From positions 3,220,501 through 3,284,500 of the forward strand of contig LR746280.1 in the NCBI GenBank assembly GCA_902729315.2: DNA of 64,000 nt. Reading direction: 5' to 3'. Position numbers and translations under genes: made by a program. The notes beneath the pieces are model-generated. The model did no database searches and had not been told where the DNA came from. It saw nothing but the letters and a program-made list of their open reading frames with translations. Below, one piece after another: positions 22,790-35,883 of the stretch; the first letter of the stretch is position 1; every line of letters begins with the position of its first letter. This DNA comes from Spirodela intermedia (Eukaryota > Streptophyta > Magnoliopsida > Alismatales > Araceae).

Positions 22790-24330
22790 AACTCCCCAAC
22801 TTAAATCATTACTAATCTCTTAGCAATAGAATTACGAAAATAAAAATTCACAAATCTCAAATATCATATTTTAATATAAAAAAATAATGCAATTAAAAAT
22901 GATGCACATTTAGACACTTTGGATTCTTATATCAAGTATTTAAGAATGATGCCATGTATTGAAATGTTTACGTACTTTTTGGAATAACAATCTAGACTTC
23001 ATTTCTTCTATTCACATATTTATCACTTCTTCACTCATAAATATATTTATAAGATGTTCTAATTATCAATACTCATTTAAGAATAATATTGATCCTTCAT
23101 TTCTTTTTTTTCATGACTTTATTTTGAAAGTTTGTACTACATAAGAATAATATGGATAAGTAGCTTTTCTTGTAGATAAATTTCAACAATAAGAGTGATG
23201 TCTTACACACCCTATGTGTACTCTTCATTTTCAGAGGTTTCACTTTATTCACTTTTTTACAGCAAGTGTTTTTCTATGCATGATGTTCTACAATGAGAAT
23301 GATGTCTCACACCCTTCATATGTACTCTTTGTTTCTAGATTTTTCACATTGCTCTCTCTTTTTTTTTTAAATAAAAAATTTCTCCTCACAAGTCTTATAG
23401 ATCAAGCTACAAAAATCTCTATTAAACTCAAATGCTCAATCAAATTTTCACATCAAATAAATACTATCCATCAAGATCATGAAGTAAAAATTTGTAAAAT
23501 AAAATCCATGGTATCTATCATGTATCCAAGGAATATTCTTACATTTCATGCTACTAAATCATTCTTTTAACACAATAATTATCTTCTTAGTATCTTTTGG
23601 TATCAATCAATTAATTGATTTAATTTTTCGTGCATGTAATATGATGTAAGAAATTTGTAAATTAGATAGTTCTGACAGCTCTATTTTCTATTTTCATTTC
23701 TATTTTCAGTTCTATTTTTAGCAACAATAAATTTGTTCAAAATAAATCAAAAATATCCTCTTTATAGTTCTAATTTCGAATTTCAGCAATATATGTCTAG
23801 GGGATTGAAATGTGAGAAAAGGGTCACCAGAATTTCAAATTGGGCTGTTTTCTCTTTGTTATTTTTGACAATTTGTTGTTCCTCATAGAAAACTAGAAAA
23901 TAGATGTTGTAGTTTTTTCGAATTATTTTATTTTATTTTTTAGTTGTTGTTTTAAGTGAGCATGAAAAAATAAAATACAAACACATGTTCTTAATCATTC
24001 TACAACATAATTTAAGAATTAATATTTCAGCCCCCAACTTAAAAATGACGTTGTACTCAATGACACAGAAAAATCGAAATAAAATATACAAAAGATATAA
24101 CTTTCAAGTAAAGCATGCATATATGTAAAGTCAAGCATTAAAATATTGTCATAAATGATAAAGCTCAAAAAGACATCACCTAAACCTTGTTAATAATTTT
24201 CCACTTCATCTTACACTCTTCCTCTTGCACTTTTTATCTATTAACTTGAAAAAAATTTCTTTTGAAAGAAAAAAAAGAAAAAAAAATATATGAAGAAGTA
24301 CTATGAAATTCTAAGAAAAACAAAGCTAAA
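22790..24330 (-). other. M1 3' internal region, non-coding
   Basis: This is homologous to the 3' regions of P1, P2 and M2. It contains the terminal polypurine tract (22790-22805), the tandem repeat pair around 23200-23330 and the internal polypurine copy (24028-24043, one mismatch). No coding domain is seen. Confidence 0.65.
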
Positions 24331-25174
24331 AAAAAAAAACAATGAAATAAAGACTATGGGTTGCCTCCCATGTACTACTGAATTTAATGTCTCAAGTTGG
24401 ACATATTAATCTTACTCTTGAATTTATTTTAATAATAAAATTTCTTTTTCTACTAGGCATTCATGTTCTATGTAATGCTGAAGCTACTATCCAATTATCC
24501 TTAAAGTTATGACAATTTTTAGGATCTTTAATCATTACAGCCCCATGATCATGTCTCTTCAACCACATAAGGCCCTATCGATTTTGATTTTAATTTTCCT
24601 AGGAATAATTTCAGCCTAAAATCATATAACCACACTTTTTGTCCAACATCAAATATTTTTTTCTAAAGTATTTATCATGAAAGGTTTTAGTTTTCTCTTT
24701 ATATATTCTATGATTTTCATAAGTTTCATTCCTCAACTCCTCTAGTTCATGTAGCTGAAAAATTCTATACCCATTAGTTGATTTTTCATCCATACATCAA
24801 TTTTTTATAGCCCATAATGCTTTATGCTCTATTTTCATAGGAAGATGACATGTCTTTCCAAAATTGAGATGAAATGGGGACATACCTATGAGATTTTTAT
24901 AAGCTATTTTATAAGCCCATAATGTATCTTGTAATTTTGTAGGCCAATCTTTCTTATCTAGTCTAATTATTTTTCTCAAAATTCTTTAGAAGTAAAATAT
25001 ATTCATAGTTTTCAGTTGATGAGAAGGGATCGATGAAATCTATTCCCCATACATCAAAAAATTTGACTACTAACATGTTACTCATGGGCATTTCATCTTT
25101 TTTACTCATGTTATCTATAGTTTGGCATGAAATACATGTTCTACTAAATTCTATAGAATCATAATGATTGTGAG
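24331..25174 (-). pseudogene. M1 integrase, C-terminal part
   Basis: Minus-strand readings include [20 protein letters not shown], then [17 protein letters not shown] and HKALWAIK, all standard for the gypsy integrase core and C-terminus. Farther down comes ELEELRNETYENHRIYKEKT and FHDKYF. Upstream of these, a VWGIDFIDPFS-type block is readable near 25040-25060. Stops break the frame. The solo LTR at 25175 cuts the domain; its upstream part is at 26813. Confidence 0.8.
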
Positions 25175-26807
25175 TGATAAGTTTTCATTATCATAAGTTA
25201 ATAATTATTAAATAATATAGTTTTAGCCTTAACTCATGATAAATAGACTTATATTTATGTTAAAGTGTGAAAAGTGGTTTTTAGATGATTAACATGAATT
25301 TTTGGATAATTATGTGATTTTATACGATTTTTATAGTCTTACTTTTGAGATAAATAAAGAATAATAAATAAAAAATAAAAAATAAAAATATTGCAAAATG
25401 GGGGGACTTGCCGGCCAGCCGAGCCCACAAGTGGGTCGGAAGCGCAGTCAGGGAGTAGCCGCAAGCAAGGGCTCGAGTGGCTTAGCTTGGACTGATAGGG
25501 GCACATGTGCACTACTCCCCTTCCATGTCACTGGTGCCCAACCAGTTGTAGGGCAAAGAGTGGTCGTACATGCGAGTGAAGGGACTTTACTTAAAAAGCT
25601 AACATTACTATAAATTCACCCGAAAAATCGGCACACAACTAATGTGGGACTAAACTCACACCTCAGAAGAGGTGGGCGATCGGCGCGGGTTCGAATCCTC
25701 CTAGAGTCAAAGTTCATATATTTTTATCTAATTATCGCGACTTTCCTACAAATCGCCGGTGAAGGATTAAGCAACGAGAATCGTTGGATCATCAGTGAAA
25801 ATCTCATCAACGTGATTCATGGAGCATTACTACTAAAATTGTTGAACAATTCATGATAAAAGGATCGTGGATCCATCAAGTAAATTATCTCTGATTGATC
25901 GATGAACAAGCCGTCATCAGGAAGAGGACGATCCGTCGGGAGACGAGTCGCCACCTCCTAAGAGCGTACTAGATGCGATGAAGGGCCTCCTCTTCCTACA
26001 CGGACCTACGGATGAAGCTCCCTGACACACGTACCACCTCCATCTAGCTCTTCTCTGTCAGGTGACAGCTGCTGGAGAACCACAAAGTCACCATTTTTCC
26101 GCTTCGCCAGGTGACAGCCGCTAGAGACGACTCACGACCCATTTCATTAATCTCTAGACTTCATGAGAAGATCTAGAGATTGCCCATGTCATCTTTGTCT
26201 AAGGAGAGCCTTCAAGGCCATGGACACTACACAACGATCTTCCTAAACGCTCAGGATTCTGGTGCATTGATGACGCATTGCCATCGCAATGTCGAAACTC
26301 TATTTTCCTGCTTTCAATTTACTTTACGCTTCACTTAGTGATAATTTTTATGTTTTTAAGTTACCAACATATACTTTATTCAATTATAATTCTTCTGGCT
26401 TTTACAAATCTTAATTTGATTAATTAAATCATGTGTAATCACTTACATAAGAATCATTGAACGGAACTCTGTTTCTGTCCAATTCGCGTTCACCGGGCGC
26501 TGATGTCATCTCGATGTCTACACCCTTATTTCCCTTTTTTTGTGAATTTTAAATATATTTCCTTTTCATTTCCTAGTATAAAATTCATATAAAATTGTAT
26601 TCATTGAAAAAAATTCTGAATAATTACTAGATATTATATTACATCCCTATGATCAACTTGGAAAATTACCGCTATTTTTGGAAGTTTTATTGAATTATAA
26701 TTGATATATTTATTTAGAAATACTTCTAAATATCTAAAAATTCATATTTTCTAGTTTTATAAATTTTAGATTTGCGTGATTTAATATACAACGACTAAGT
26801 CACGTCA
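25175..26807 (+). mobile_element. solo LTR in the M1 integrase, short-LTR subfamily
   Basis: TGATAAGTTTTC to AAGTCACGTCA, 1,633 bp. The target-site duplication is GTGAG (25170-25174) against GTAAG (26808-26812), one substitution apart. It contains an intact B-box motif at 25688-25698. M1 integrase sequence continues on both sides. Confidence 0.87.
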
Positions 26808-26812
26808 GTAAG

Positions 26813-28340
26813 CCAATAAAAATCACACTGAAAATTTTTGCATTTATTTTCATCTAGAGAAATGTCCTCTACAATTAGTTGAATGACTTATGTTAATAAT
26901 GTTATGATATTGTTCTTCAAGAACACATCTCCTTAAAATTTGATCATTGCTCAATTAATATAAATTAGCATCATGCCAAAAATAATTTCTAATCTTAGAA
27001 AAGAAATGATATTTTCTATTTTTATCTCACTACTCTGAAATTTTCTAGAAACTAGAAAATTAAGAATATGTGCATATCATAGTGATTGTTAATGTTGAGT
27101 TGCCATCAATTATTCATCTAGAAATGCATTTTGTAAAGGTGTTGCATTTATTCCTATATCAATCAATCTAGAACGATGGTCACCAATAACATTTCTTGAA
27201 ATCTTTTTTATCTTTTATTTCTAAGTCAAATTCTTACAACAATAACATCCATCTTAATAAATGTGGCTTTACATCTTTCTTATTTAACAAATATTTAAAT
27301 GCTACATGATTAGTATAAATAATAATTTTAGCTCTCAAAATATATGATTTAAACTTTTTTAACAAAAATACTATAACTAAGAACTCTTTTTCAGTCGTGG
27401 TATAATTTAATTGAGCATCAGATATAGTTTTACTGGCATATAAAATTACTATGGTTTTTGACTCTTTTCTATGTCCTAGAATGGCTCCTATTATATAATT
27501 TGATGCATCAGATATTATTTCAAAGAGAAGGAACCAATCTAGAACTTGTAAAATGGGTGCCTGAATATGTAATCTTTTTATTTTAGAAAAAGACTCAAAA
27601 TATTTCTCATCAAAATAGAAAGGCACATCTTTAGATAATAACATGGTGAGAGGTTTAGAAATTTTCAAAAAATCTTGAATAAATTTTTTATAAAAACCTA
27701 CATGATGCAAGAAAGATCTAATCTATTTTACTGAATTAGGAGGTTTCATTTTAGATATAATATCCATTTGTGCTCTATCCACCTCTAAACCCTTTTCACT
27801 CATAATATGACCCAAGACAACTCCCTCTCTAACCATAAAATGTGATTTCTCCCCACTCAAAACTAATTTTTTCTCTAGAAATTTCTGAAGTACATGCTGT
27901 AAATGATTTAAGAATTCATCAAATGATTCACCAAAAATAGAAAAATCGTCCATAAAAATTTTCATGCATTTTTCAGTCATATCAAAAAAATAGATAGTAT
28001 ACATCTTTGAAATGTGGCTAAAGCATTACCCAAACCAAAAGATATGCGTTTAAAAGAAAAAGTACCAAATGGACAAGTAAAAGTTAGTTTTTCTTGATTT
28101 AAAGGGTTTATATAAACTTGATTATAACTAGAGTATCTATCCATAAATAAAAAAGTCTTTTTTCAACTAATTTTTCTAGAATTTGATTAGTAAATGGTAG
28201 GGAAAAATGATCTTTTCTAGTAATTGAATTTGATTTTCTATAATCAATGCAAACCCTCCAACAAGTAGTTAATCTTGTTTGTATTTCATCCCTATTTTTG
28301 TTTTTTATAACCTTGATCCTTGGTTTTCTTGGCAACACTT
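26813..28340 (-). pseudogene. M1 reverse transcriptase and RNase H, with start of integrase
   Basis: On the minus strand, 28338-28108 holds the RT start (WRVCIDYRKSNSITRKDHF, then PFTNQILEKL). Next, 28004-27723 holds the active site FMDDFSIFG (family YVDD/FMDD) and then VLGHIMSEKGLEVD. Then 27710-27234 holds FYKKFIQDFLKISKPL and the RNase H block (SDASNYIIGAILG, LNYTTTEKEFL, IYTNH). These are in the order expected for Ty3/gypsy. The pieces lie in different frames with stops between, so the enzyme is dead. The polymerase would copy element RNA in the cytoplasmic particle. Confidence 0.9.
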
Positions 28341-28561
28341 GTGTAAGACTAAGTCATTTACTATCTAAAATAGGATAAATAATATCAGCAGCCAGCCACT
28401 TTAAAAAAAAAATTATATAATTTTCATCATGTTAGGATTTAATCTTCGTTGTGGTTCCCTACTAGTCCTAGCCCCCTCCTTTAGATATATACTATGCATG
28501 CATACACTCATATCAATGCCCCTAAGATCATTCATTTTCAGCCAATAGTCTTCTTATTTTT

Positions 28562-29400
28562 TCAAAGTACATCTAATAATTCTTCTTCATGTTCATCACT
28601 CAAATCAGTTGCAATAATAATAGAAAATGAATTATTTTCATCTAAAAACATATATTTAAAATTAGAGGGAAGAAGTTTCAACTCTAAATTCAGATGATCT
28701 TCTTCTTTCTTTTCTCTCAAATTTATATTATCTATTTCTTTTAATTCTTTCAGCACATAGTTATCAATAACATCTAGATCATCAAAATCATCTAGAAGAT
28801 CTATGTTATGACAATCATATACTTGGGATTTCTTAAGATCATTTGATACCTCAAAAATTTTAATTTCTACTGATTGATCTCCACATGAATTTTTTGCAAT
28901 ACTTGTGAGAAAATCAATATTCATCTTTGCTATATTCAAAAATAGTCTCCTTAGAATGATTGATGTATCATAAAATTGTCCATTAAAATTTATTTCCAAC
29001 ACTATAAAATCAGCTGAAAATTTGCACCCTCTAACAGTCACTATCACATTTTCTAAAATACCTTTAGGATGTTTTCTGGATCTATTAGTAAATTGTAAGG
29101 TAACAATAGAAGGTTTAAGATCAATAATATTAAGTTTATCAAAAATACTTACAGGTAATAAATTAATACTAACATTGGTGTCAAGTAATACATTTAAAAA
29201 AATAGATCCAGTAATATCACACGAAATTAAAAGGGCACCAATATCTCTCAATTTATATAGTAATTGATTTAATAATAAAGTACTAGCATGCATAGATAAT
29301 TTTTCTACTCTAGGTGTCTTTTTTGGTGTGCACATTTCTTTCAAAATTCTAGCATATTTAGAAATATGTTCAATGGTAGTGAGTAAAGGAAGACTAATTT
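28562..29400 (-). pseudogene. M1 protease region
   Basis: A 260-codon open stretch (29344-28562) contains LLDTNVSINLLPVSIFDKL, which matches the Athila-type retropepsin block where D-(L/T)-G-(A/S)-S-I-N-L-(M/L)-P is usual. The Gly after Asp-Thr has become Asn. ILENVIVTVRGCKFSADFIVLEI follows the usual protease pattern. The C-terminal 100 residues are acidic (DDFDDLDVIDNY; KEEDHLNLELK) and link to RT. It is the longest intact frame of M1. Confidence 0.8.
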
Positions 29401-29499
29401 ACTAATTTGCATATTTTGTAAAATTTTCTTTATTTCTTCATTGTGTTCTTTTTTCTTTCTTTCTCTAAGCTCTAGAGTTTTAAGAAATGGAATAGTTGT

Positions 29500-30981
29500 C
29501 CTCTATTTCAAAATTTCCTAAGTAGAATCTATAAAATCCTCTTCTACTCCTATCTGATTTTGTTTTGGGCTGTTCATGTTTTTCTTTTCTTCTAATATTT
29601 GGGGATAAGGATTAGGTAAAATCTTCCCACTCCTTCATGTATTTACTGTCTTAACATTTTCATTTCAGAGGTTTTTTCCTAGATTCATACTACTAGACTC
29701 TTCTTGCTGAAATCTTATTGTTGGGTGGTTTCCTAGATTTCTATGGGTTGACTAAGTAATTGTCCATCTTCTCTCTTATTCCTAAGAGCCTCTATAATTT
29801 ATTTCTATTACAGCATCATTTGATTCACAGTTTATTACATCATTTGGCTCATTTGTTGTATCATTTCTATAGCATCAAGTTGGATTTGAGAAGGTTGATT
29901 TTTCTAAAATCTGTTTTCTTATTTTGGACGAAATTTAGAGTTTAAATTAGGTCTAAGTGCTTCTGAATTTTGAATATTAATTGGGTCTCTCCATGAAAAA
30001 TTATTTCTCTAATTAAAATTATAAGAATTAGAAAAAAGCTCCCAACTTTTATTCAAAGCGTAAGCTACTAACACTTGTTTTTGCATAGGGTGAAATGATT
30101 GATCTGAATTATAGCATTGAAATTCAAAATAATCATTTTCACTATATATAGGACAAGTACTATTTGAATTAAATTGAGGTTTAAAAGGCTTTCTAATCTT
30201 TTCAATAAGTAAATTAAGTTTTCTAATATTTGATTAATCTAATTAACCTCAATTCATCAATTAGAATTATTTTGATGATGTAATTTATAAATTCATCTCT
30301 TCTTATCCTTGTCATATAATTCAAAAGAGGCTTGATCTCTAGAATTTTTATTTAAATTCTCATAAAGATTATAAATCTCATCAGGAGTTTTCTCCATAGA
30401 AGCTCTTCTACATATAGAGTCAACCATATTTCTATATTGTTCTAATAATCTATCATAAAAAATTCTATTGAGCTGTCACTTGAGTATAGCATGATGATGA
30501 CACTTTCTAAGTAAATCTTTTATTCATGTCTCATGCAAAGTTTCTCTTGGTCTTTGAGAAAAACTCCATATATTTTTTCTTATATTTTGAGTTTTTCCTA
30601 TGGGATAAAATTTTCGAAGAAAAACTTGTTCTATATCTTTCCAACTAGTTAATTCTCTATCTAATGTAGATAGCCAATCACTAGTTTTGTCCCTAAGTAT
30701 ATGAAAAAATAATTTCATCTTAATAATTTTTGGCATAACTTGAGAGAGATTAACTAAATCACAGATCATAATTTTTTTCTAAATGCTGATGAGGTTCCTC
30801 TAAAAGGCAGTCCATAAAAACTAAAGAGCATTTGAAAAATTCATGGATTTATTTCGAATTTAACAATAGGTGCTAATGAGACTCTAATATTAAATGCTCT
30901 TTAAAATGAATCAAGGATATAACAATTATTTATGACCATAGGATTGTTCTCAATTTGACTTGTACTTCCTTCAAAATCCAT
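29500..30981 (-). pseudogene. M1 gag, broken
   Basis: The start corresponds to the ATG at 30981, but the frame is broken early. The core is readable at 30769-30524: ICDLVNLSQVMPKI, LRDKTSDWLSTLDREL, SWKDIEQVFLRKFYP, RETLHET. The Gln/Met-rich tail (TCATTTGGCTCATTTG on the plus strand, about 29840) and the end of gag (about 29630-29760) match P1, P2 and M2 before the two subfamilies diverge. Confidence 0.82.
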
Positions 30982-31267
30982 CAAAATTAATTTTTCTTTC
31001 AGATTTTTAGTTTTGAATGAAATAGTAAAAAAACTTTTTAGCCTTGGATGCAGGGATCTTCTACCATACATAAAAATAAATAAATTTGTGGAAAAATTTT
31101 AATAGTTGCTACCCTCCTTAAGTATGTTCCAGTCCTCACTTTACTTCTCTTCGTTCTTTTTTTTTAAATTCGACAAAAAGAAAATAAAATAAGAGTTAGT
31201 TTTTTTTATACTCTAAGAGAAAAATAGAAAAGTATTAGACATTATGTAATACATATCTAGAAAAATT

Positions 31268-32998
31268 TGACATGACTTATTTGTTGTATAGTAAATCACA
31301 TAAGTTTAAAATTTATAAAACTAGAAAATACTAATTTTTAGATATTTAGAAGTATTTCTGAATAAATATATCAATTATAATTAAATAAAACTTTCAAAAA
31401 TAGTAGTAAGTTTTTAGATCAATCATAGGGGTGTAATATAATATCAAGTAATTTTTCAAAAAAAATCTCAAATAATAGGATTTTTTATGAAGTTTGTACT
31501 ATGAAATGAAAATAAAATATACTTAAAATTTACGAAAAAATAAAATAAGGGTGTGAACATTAGGATGACATCAGCACTTGACGAATGCAAATCACGTGGA
31601 AATAGAGTTTTGTCTAGTGATTCTTACGTAAGTGATTACAAACGATTTAATTGATCAAATTAAGATCTATAAAATCTAAAAGAATCGTAATTGAATGAAG
31701 TAGAGCTTGCTAAATTTAAATTACACAAATTATCACTAAATGAAGTGAAAGTTAAGTTAAAAGTAGAAAAATAGAGTTCTAACATCGCGACGGTAATGTG
31801 TCAGTGATGTACCAAAATCTTGAGCATTCGGGAGGATGGTCATGTAATGTCCATGGTCTCGAAGGCTCTCTTTAGATAAGGATGACATAGGTAATCTCTA
31901 GATCTCCTTGTGAAGTTTAGAGATCAATGAAATGGGTTGTCAAATCATCTTCAACGGCTGTCTCTCGACGGAGCGGAAAAATGGTGACTTTGCAACTCTC
32001 CGGCAGTTGTCACCAATGAGGAGAAGCTAGATAGAGGTGGGACACATGTTAGAGAGCTTTATCCTCAGGTCTACATAGCAAGAGGAGGCTCTTCATCACA
32101 TCCGGTATGCTCTTAGGAGGTGGCGGCTCATCTCTTGACAGATTGTCTTCTTCCCAACGGCAACTTATTTGTCGATCAATCGAAGATCATTTACTTGATG
32201 GATTCATGATCTTTTTATTGCGAATCATTTAATAATTTTAGTAATAATACTTTGCAAATTGCGTTGATGAGATTTTTACCGATGATCCGGTGATTCTGAC
32301 AACCTAATCTTTCACCAGTGATCTATAGGAAAGTCGCGATAATCAGATAAAAATATGAGTTTTGACTCTAGAAGGATTCAAACCCATGCTAGTTGCCCAT
32401 CTATATGAGAGAGATTGATATAAGTATTCTAATGTCTTTATCAAGTGATGTCATCATGGTATATCTCTATTATAATGAAAAGGTAATTTAAGAATTAAAA
32501 TCCTCGAAGTCTTTTGAGGGGTAGGTTTAGTCCCACATTGTTTGTGCATCAAAGTTTTGAGCGAATATATAGTAATATCATATCTATAACCAATGAGTCC
32601 CTTTCTCTTGCATGTACGACTACTTACCTCATAGTCAACTGACCACTTGTGATGTGGAAGGAAAGTGATGCGCACATGCCCCCATCGATCTTAGCAGCTT
32701 GAGCCACCACTCGCGGCTCCCTTTAACTGTACTTTTGACCTACTTATGGGCCCGACTAGTTAGCAAGTCCCTCATTTTTGGTATATTTTTATTTTAATTT
32801 CTTTTTCTTTATGTATCTCAAAAATAAAACTATAAAAATCATATAAATTCAGAAAAATCACAATTAACCAAAATTTCACATTAATCAATTAAAAACCACT
32901 TTTCACACTTTAATAGAAATATAAGTCTATTTATCATGAGTTAAGGCTAAAAATATATTATTTACTAATTATTAACTCATGATAATGAAGACTTATCA
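31268..32998 (-). repeat. M1 5' LTR (long-LTR subfamily, 1,731 bp)
   Basis: Plus-strand ends are TGACATGACTTATTTG and GAAGACTTATCA. It carries the long-subfamily block (CATCTATATGAGAGAGATTG near 32397). The GTAGG duplication follows at 32999. Confidence 0.92.
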
Positions 32999-33003
32999 GT
33001 AGG

Positions 33004-33363
33004 TAGGGATACTTTTGTAAAACACAATAGAAAGATGAATGTCATCAGGTGGAGTAGCAACCAAAGATGTAGAGGGGATTGTAGGAAAGGAAGAGGAGGA
33101 TACTACATCTAAAGTAAGAGGAATCACATGAGACATGGGCTAAAGAGAGGCAAGTGTGGATAACAACCCCAAAGAGAGTGGGTAGGAGAGAAGAGAAGAG
33201 GGAGGGTCTACAAGAACCACCAAGGAAAGGAACCTAGGTGGAGGAGACATAGCAGCTCAAGGAGGAGGAGTCAAAATAGGAGAGAAGAAAAGAAACTCCT
33301 CATGGAAAGTGACATCGGCTAAGGTCACATTGTGACGGGTATTAGGGAAGTAGACTCAATAAT
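33004..33363 (-). pseudogene. copia-A: linker between integrase and reverse transcriptase
   Basis: On the minus strand, 33363-33290 reads VYFPNTRHNVTLADVTFHEE. This matches the conserved copia stretch after GYSRTQKGY that ends in SADVTFFE. The rest is the usual Pro/Ser-rich linker. It joins 34836-35883 across the insert at 33364-34835 and 11286-10483 across M1. Confidence 0.7.
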
Positions 33364-34835
33364 TGGTGGCGAATGGGACCTGTCTCCACCACTACATGAG
33401 CTCGAGGTGATAGAGAAGACCCAATCCTCATGTATCTAGCTAGATCGAGGAGCACAAGTGAAGATGAAGGACCCTAGGTTCCACTATACAGCCTAAGGCA
33501 TCTTTATGTTTTCCATATCTTATGTTTCCCTTCACTTGTTTCCCTCATTTGTAAATTGTGTGGGTTCTAGTTTTACTTTGTGTGGGGCCTCCTATCCCTA
33601 GGGTCTATGTTGGGCCCATGGTGGGGGTGGGAAGACCCATTTTCCTTTGTTTTGTTTTCTTTCCTCTCTTCTCCTATTGGGCCATATGTGCTTGGGCCCC
33701 ATTGGAGAAGAGGGCGCCCATCTTTCCTTGCCTCTCTTCTCTTTTGGGCCATCTTTATTTGGGCCCAATTGGAGAGGAGGGCCCATTTTGGACTCTATCT
33801 GTTCCTTTTTGGGGCTTTGGTGTCTTGGGCCTCAAGTGTGGCCCTCCACCCTTGGTCCATTTGGGGCCCTACATTAGGGTGGAGAGCCACCCCCAAGAAT
33901 AGAGTCGTCATCTTTAGGAGAAAATGTGTTTTGGTTGGGAGTCTCATTCCAAGAGGACAAAGAGAGGAAGGGGATCACCACTAGGTCTGCGCTGCGGCTT
34001 CTAGGCCATCAGCAGCCCCTCGAGCCACTGCCAGGATGTCTTCATCGCTTCCGGGCTATCAGCACATGCCATGCCTCTGTTAGTGCACCAACCCTGTGCG
34101 CCTGCTAGTTGTGCATGCCTGCCGCATGCTCAACCATGCGTTTGTCTTGCGACCATTACAGCAACTCCATTTGTGTGTTGCAAGCCCGCCTGCATGCCAC
34201 CGTGCCTGCCCCTCGGAGCTCACCATTGAACTTGACCTCAGATGCCTACCTAAGCGCCCAGCCACTTGGTCATGCCCCTTCATCCGACCCTATCCAAGCC
34301 CATACTACTGAGCCCAGCCAAGCCTAGCCGATATCCACCACTAGGACACCTGCCCATGGTGACAGCTAGATGCCCTGCCACACACCGACTGGACCTCTGC
34401 CTTGCAGGTCAGCTCTTATCCCCTATTCCCCAAGTTGTTTACTACATTTAGTATCATCTTGCACCTACTCCACCACCGTTGGACCTAGCTAGGTTAGAAC
34501 ATGTTAAGTGTTTCCACTGTGCAACTTTGGCGCATGTGCTAGAATTGTCACGTTGGTGAACGAGCACTTACCATGGAGTTGCATCGACAACATTAAGTCC
34601 ATGCCCTCCGAACATAGACTTGGAGGATCACCCTGTATTAGAATCACTTGGCAGCACTTGGTCACAATGGACTATCAACGTCATGGCATTTCTGCTGCTG
34701 CTTGCACATAGTTGAGTTCAGTACTTTTCATCTAGAATCCTTGGTTAGCATTACTCATGGTGTATCAGACTCCTTCCTCTATTCTTACCTCACCTATATT
34801 TTGCTGTCAAGATGGTTCTACAAGCCTGTCCTACA
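33364..34835. mobile_element. unassigned GC-richer insertion in copia-A (possible solo LTR)
   Basis: The copia-A integrase reading stops at NYSHTQKGY (minus, about 34860) and resumes at VYFPNTRHN (about 33355). The 1,472 bp between are therefore an insertion. The edges read TGGTGGCG and CCTACA, weakly inverted like LTR ends. An imperfect 8-bp direct repeat flanks them (TCAATAAT at 33356-33363, TCAGTAAC at 34836-34843). Inside are imperfect repeats of a TTGGGCC-rich unit (33600-33850) and C-rich stretches. Several overlapping open frames there look like compositional artefacts. The class is not certain. Confidence 0.55.
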
Positions 34836-35883
34836 TCAGTAACCCTTTTGTGTGTGAGAGTAGTTGACAAAGACCCTTTTAAGAGCACAAGAGGTGACTT
34901 TAGAAAGAGAAGAAGAGGAATCCTACACAAAGGCGATGCATTCCAAGACCCTAGGGGGAAAAGAAAAAAAAAGAGAATCAAGGATTAAGCGATAGAAAGA
35001 AATGACCACCCTAAGAAGAGTAGAGGGAAGTCAATTTTGAAGGTAAGTAGTAGTCATAAAGGCATCAACCTAGAGATAGTGGGGGGACATTCATCTCAAA
35101 AAGAAGTGTGTGAGTGATGTCAAAGAGTTGGCAATATTTGTGCTTGGTAATACCATTCTACTATGAAGTGTGAGGGCATGTGATTTGGTAGAGGATGTCA
35201 CAATCATTGTAGAAGGTGATAAAGAAATGTTTGGACAAACTCTAGAGCATTATCAATATGAAGAATCTTAGGGATAGTGATATATGAGTGATAACTTCTG
35301 TGATGAAATAGATAACTTCAGTGACAACCTCAGAGCGATCACGAAAGAAGTAGACAGTTCATATCAATGTAGTCATCAATAAAAATGATGTAATAACGAT
35401 GGCCCAAGATGGAAGAAGTACGAGATGAATCTCATACATTGCAATATAGAAGGTCAAAGAGATTAGAAGAGAGGATGCCATCATGACTAAGATAAGAAGC
35501 ACAATGATGTTTACTTAACTAATAAGACTCACACACAAACTTAGAGAGAGAAAGCCACAATAAAAAAATTTATAATTTAGAGAAACAAAGATGGCCTAAA
35601 TAGCGATGTCACAAAAGAAAAGAAGTAGTTGTAGAAGAGATAAGAATGTCCTGAATGTTAAATGAGGGCTCATTAGAAAATGAGTTCATAGACACCCCAC
35701 CTATTTTCACAATCGAAACTAATCTTCTATCAGATATGCAGATCCTGAAAAGTATAGTGAGAGCAAAAAAATGTGACTATACAAAGGAAGGCACATGTAA
35801 TAGCACTGATAGAAGGTTAATAGGAAAATCAGAAATGTAGAGAACTTGAGTAAAGTGAAGGGAGGGAGAACATGAATCGCCTA
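34836..35883 (-). pseudogene. copia-A: protease end, pre-integrase and integrase
   Basis: Minus-strand readings run in copia order. About 35870-35690 gives LHFTQVLYISDFPINLLSV (protease end). The integrase core follows at 35405-35370 (YYIIFIDDY, first catalytic Asp) and 35260-35230 (IDNALEFVQTFLYH, second Asp region). The C-terminal block CALKRVFVNYSHTQKGY is near 34900-34850. Stops and frame breaks are frequent. It is cut at 35884 by M2 and at 34836 by the GC-richer insert. Confidence 0.75.

Larger units (their letters stand above)
11292..32998 (-). mobile_element. M1: nested Athila-like Ty3/gypsy element, minus strand, with pol remnants
   Basis: Both outer ends are LTR ends: TGATATGACTTGGTCG at the left and GAAGACTTATCA at the right. 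The element is flanked by an intact 5-bp duplication, GTAGG (11287-11291 and 32999-33003). Read on the minus strand, the order is 5' LTR 31268-32998, gag, protease, RT-RNase H, integrase, polypurine tract, 3' LTR 22789-22185 joined to 12420-11292. P1 (12421-22179) splits its 3' LTR, and a solo LTR (25175-26807) splits its integrase. Without these inserts it is about 10.3 kb. It is the only gypsy element here with a recognisable pol. Confidence 0.92.

Noticed and set aside
24000-24330. Possible env-like gene between integrase and the 3' LTR of M1
   Set aside because: No open frame of useful length, signal peptide or membrane segment pattern was seen; the region is non-coding in all four elements.
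33558-34451. Series of overlapping open frames rich in Gly, Trp, Pro and Leu
   Set aside because: They come from imperfect repeats of a TTGGGCC-type unit and C-rich DNA inside the insert; several frames are open at once, as expected for repeat composition.
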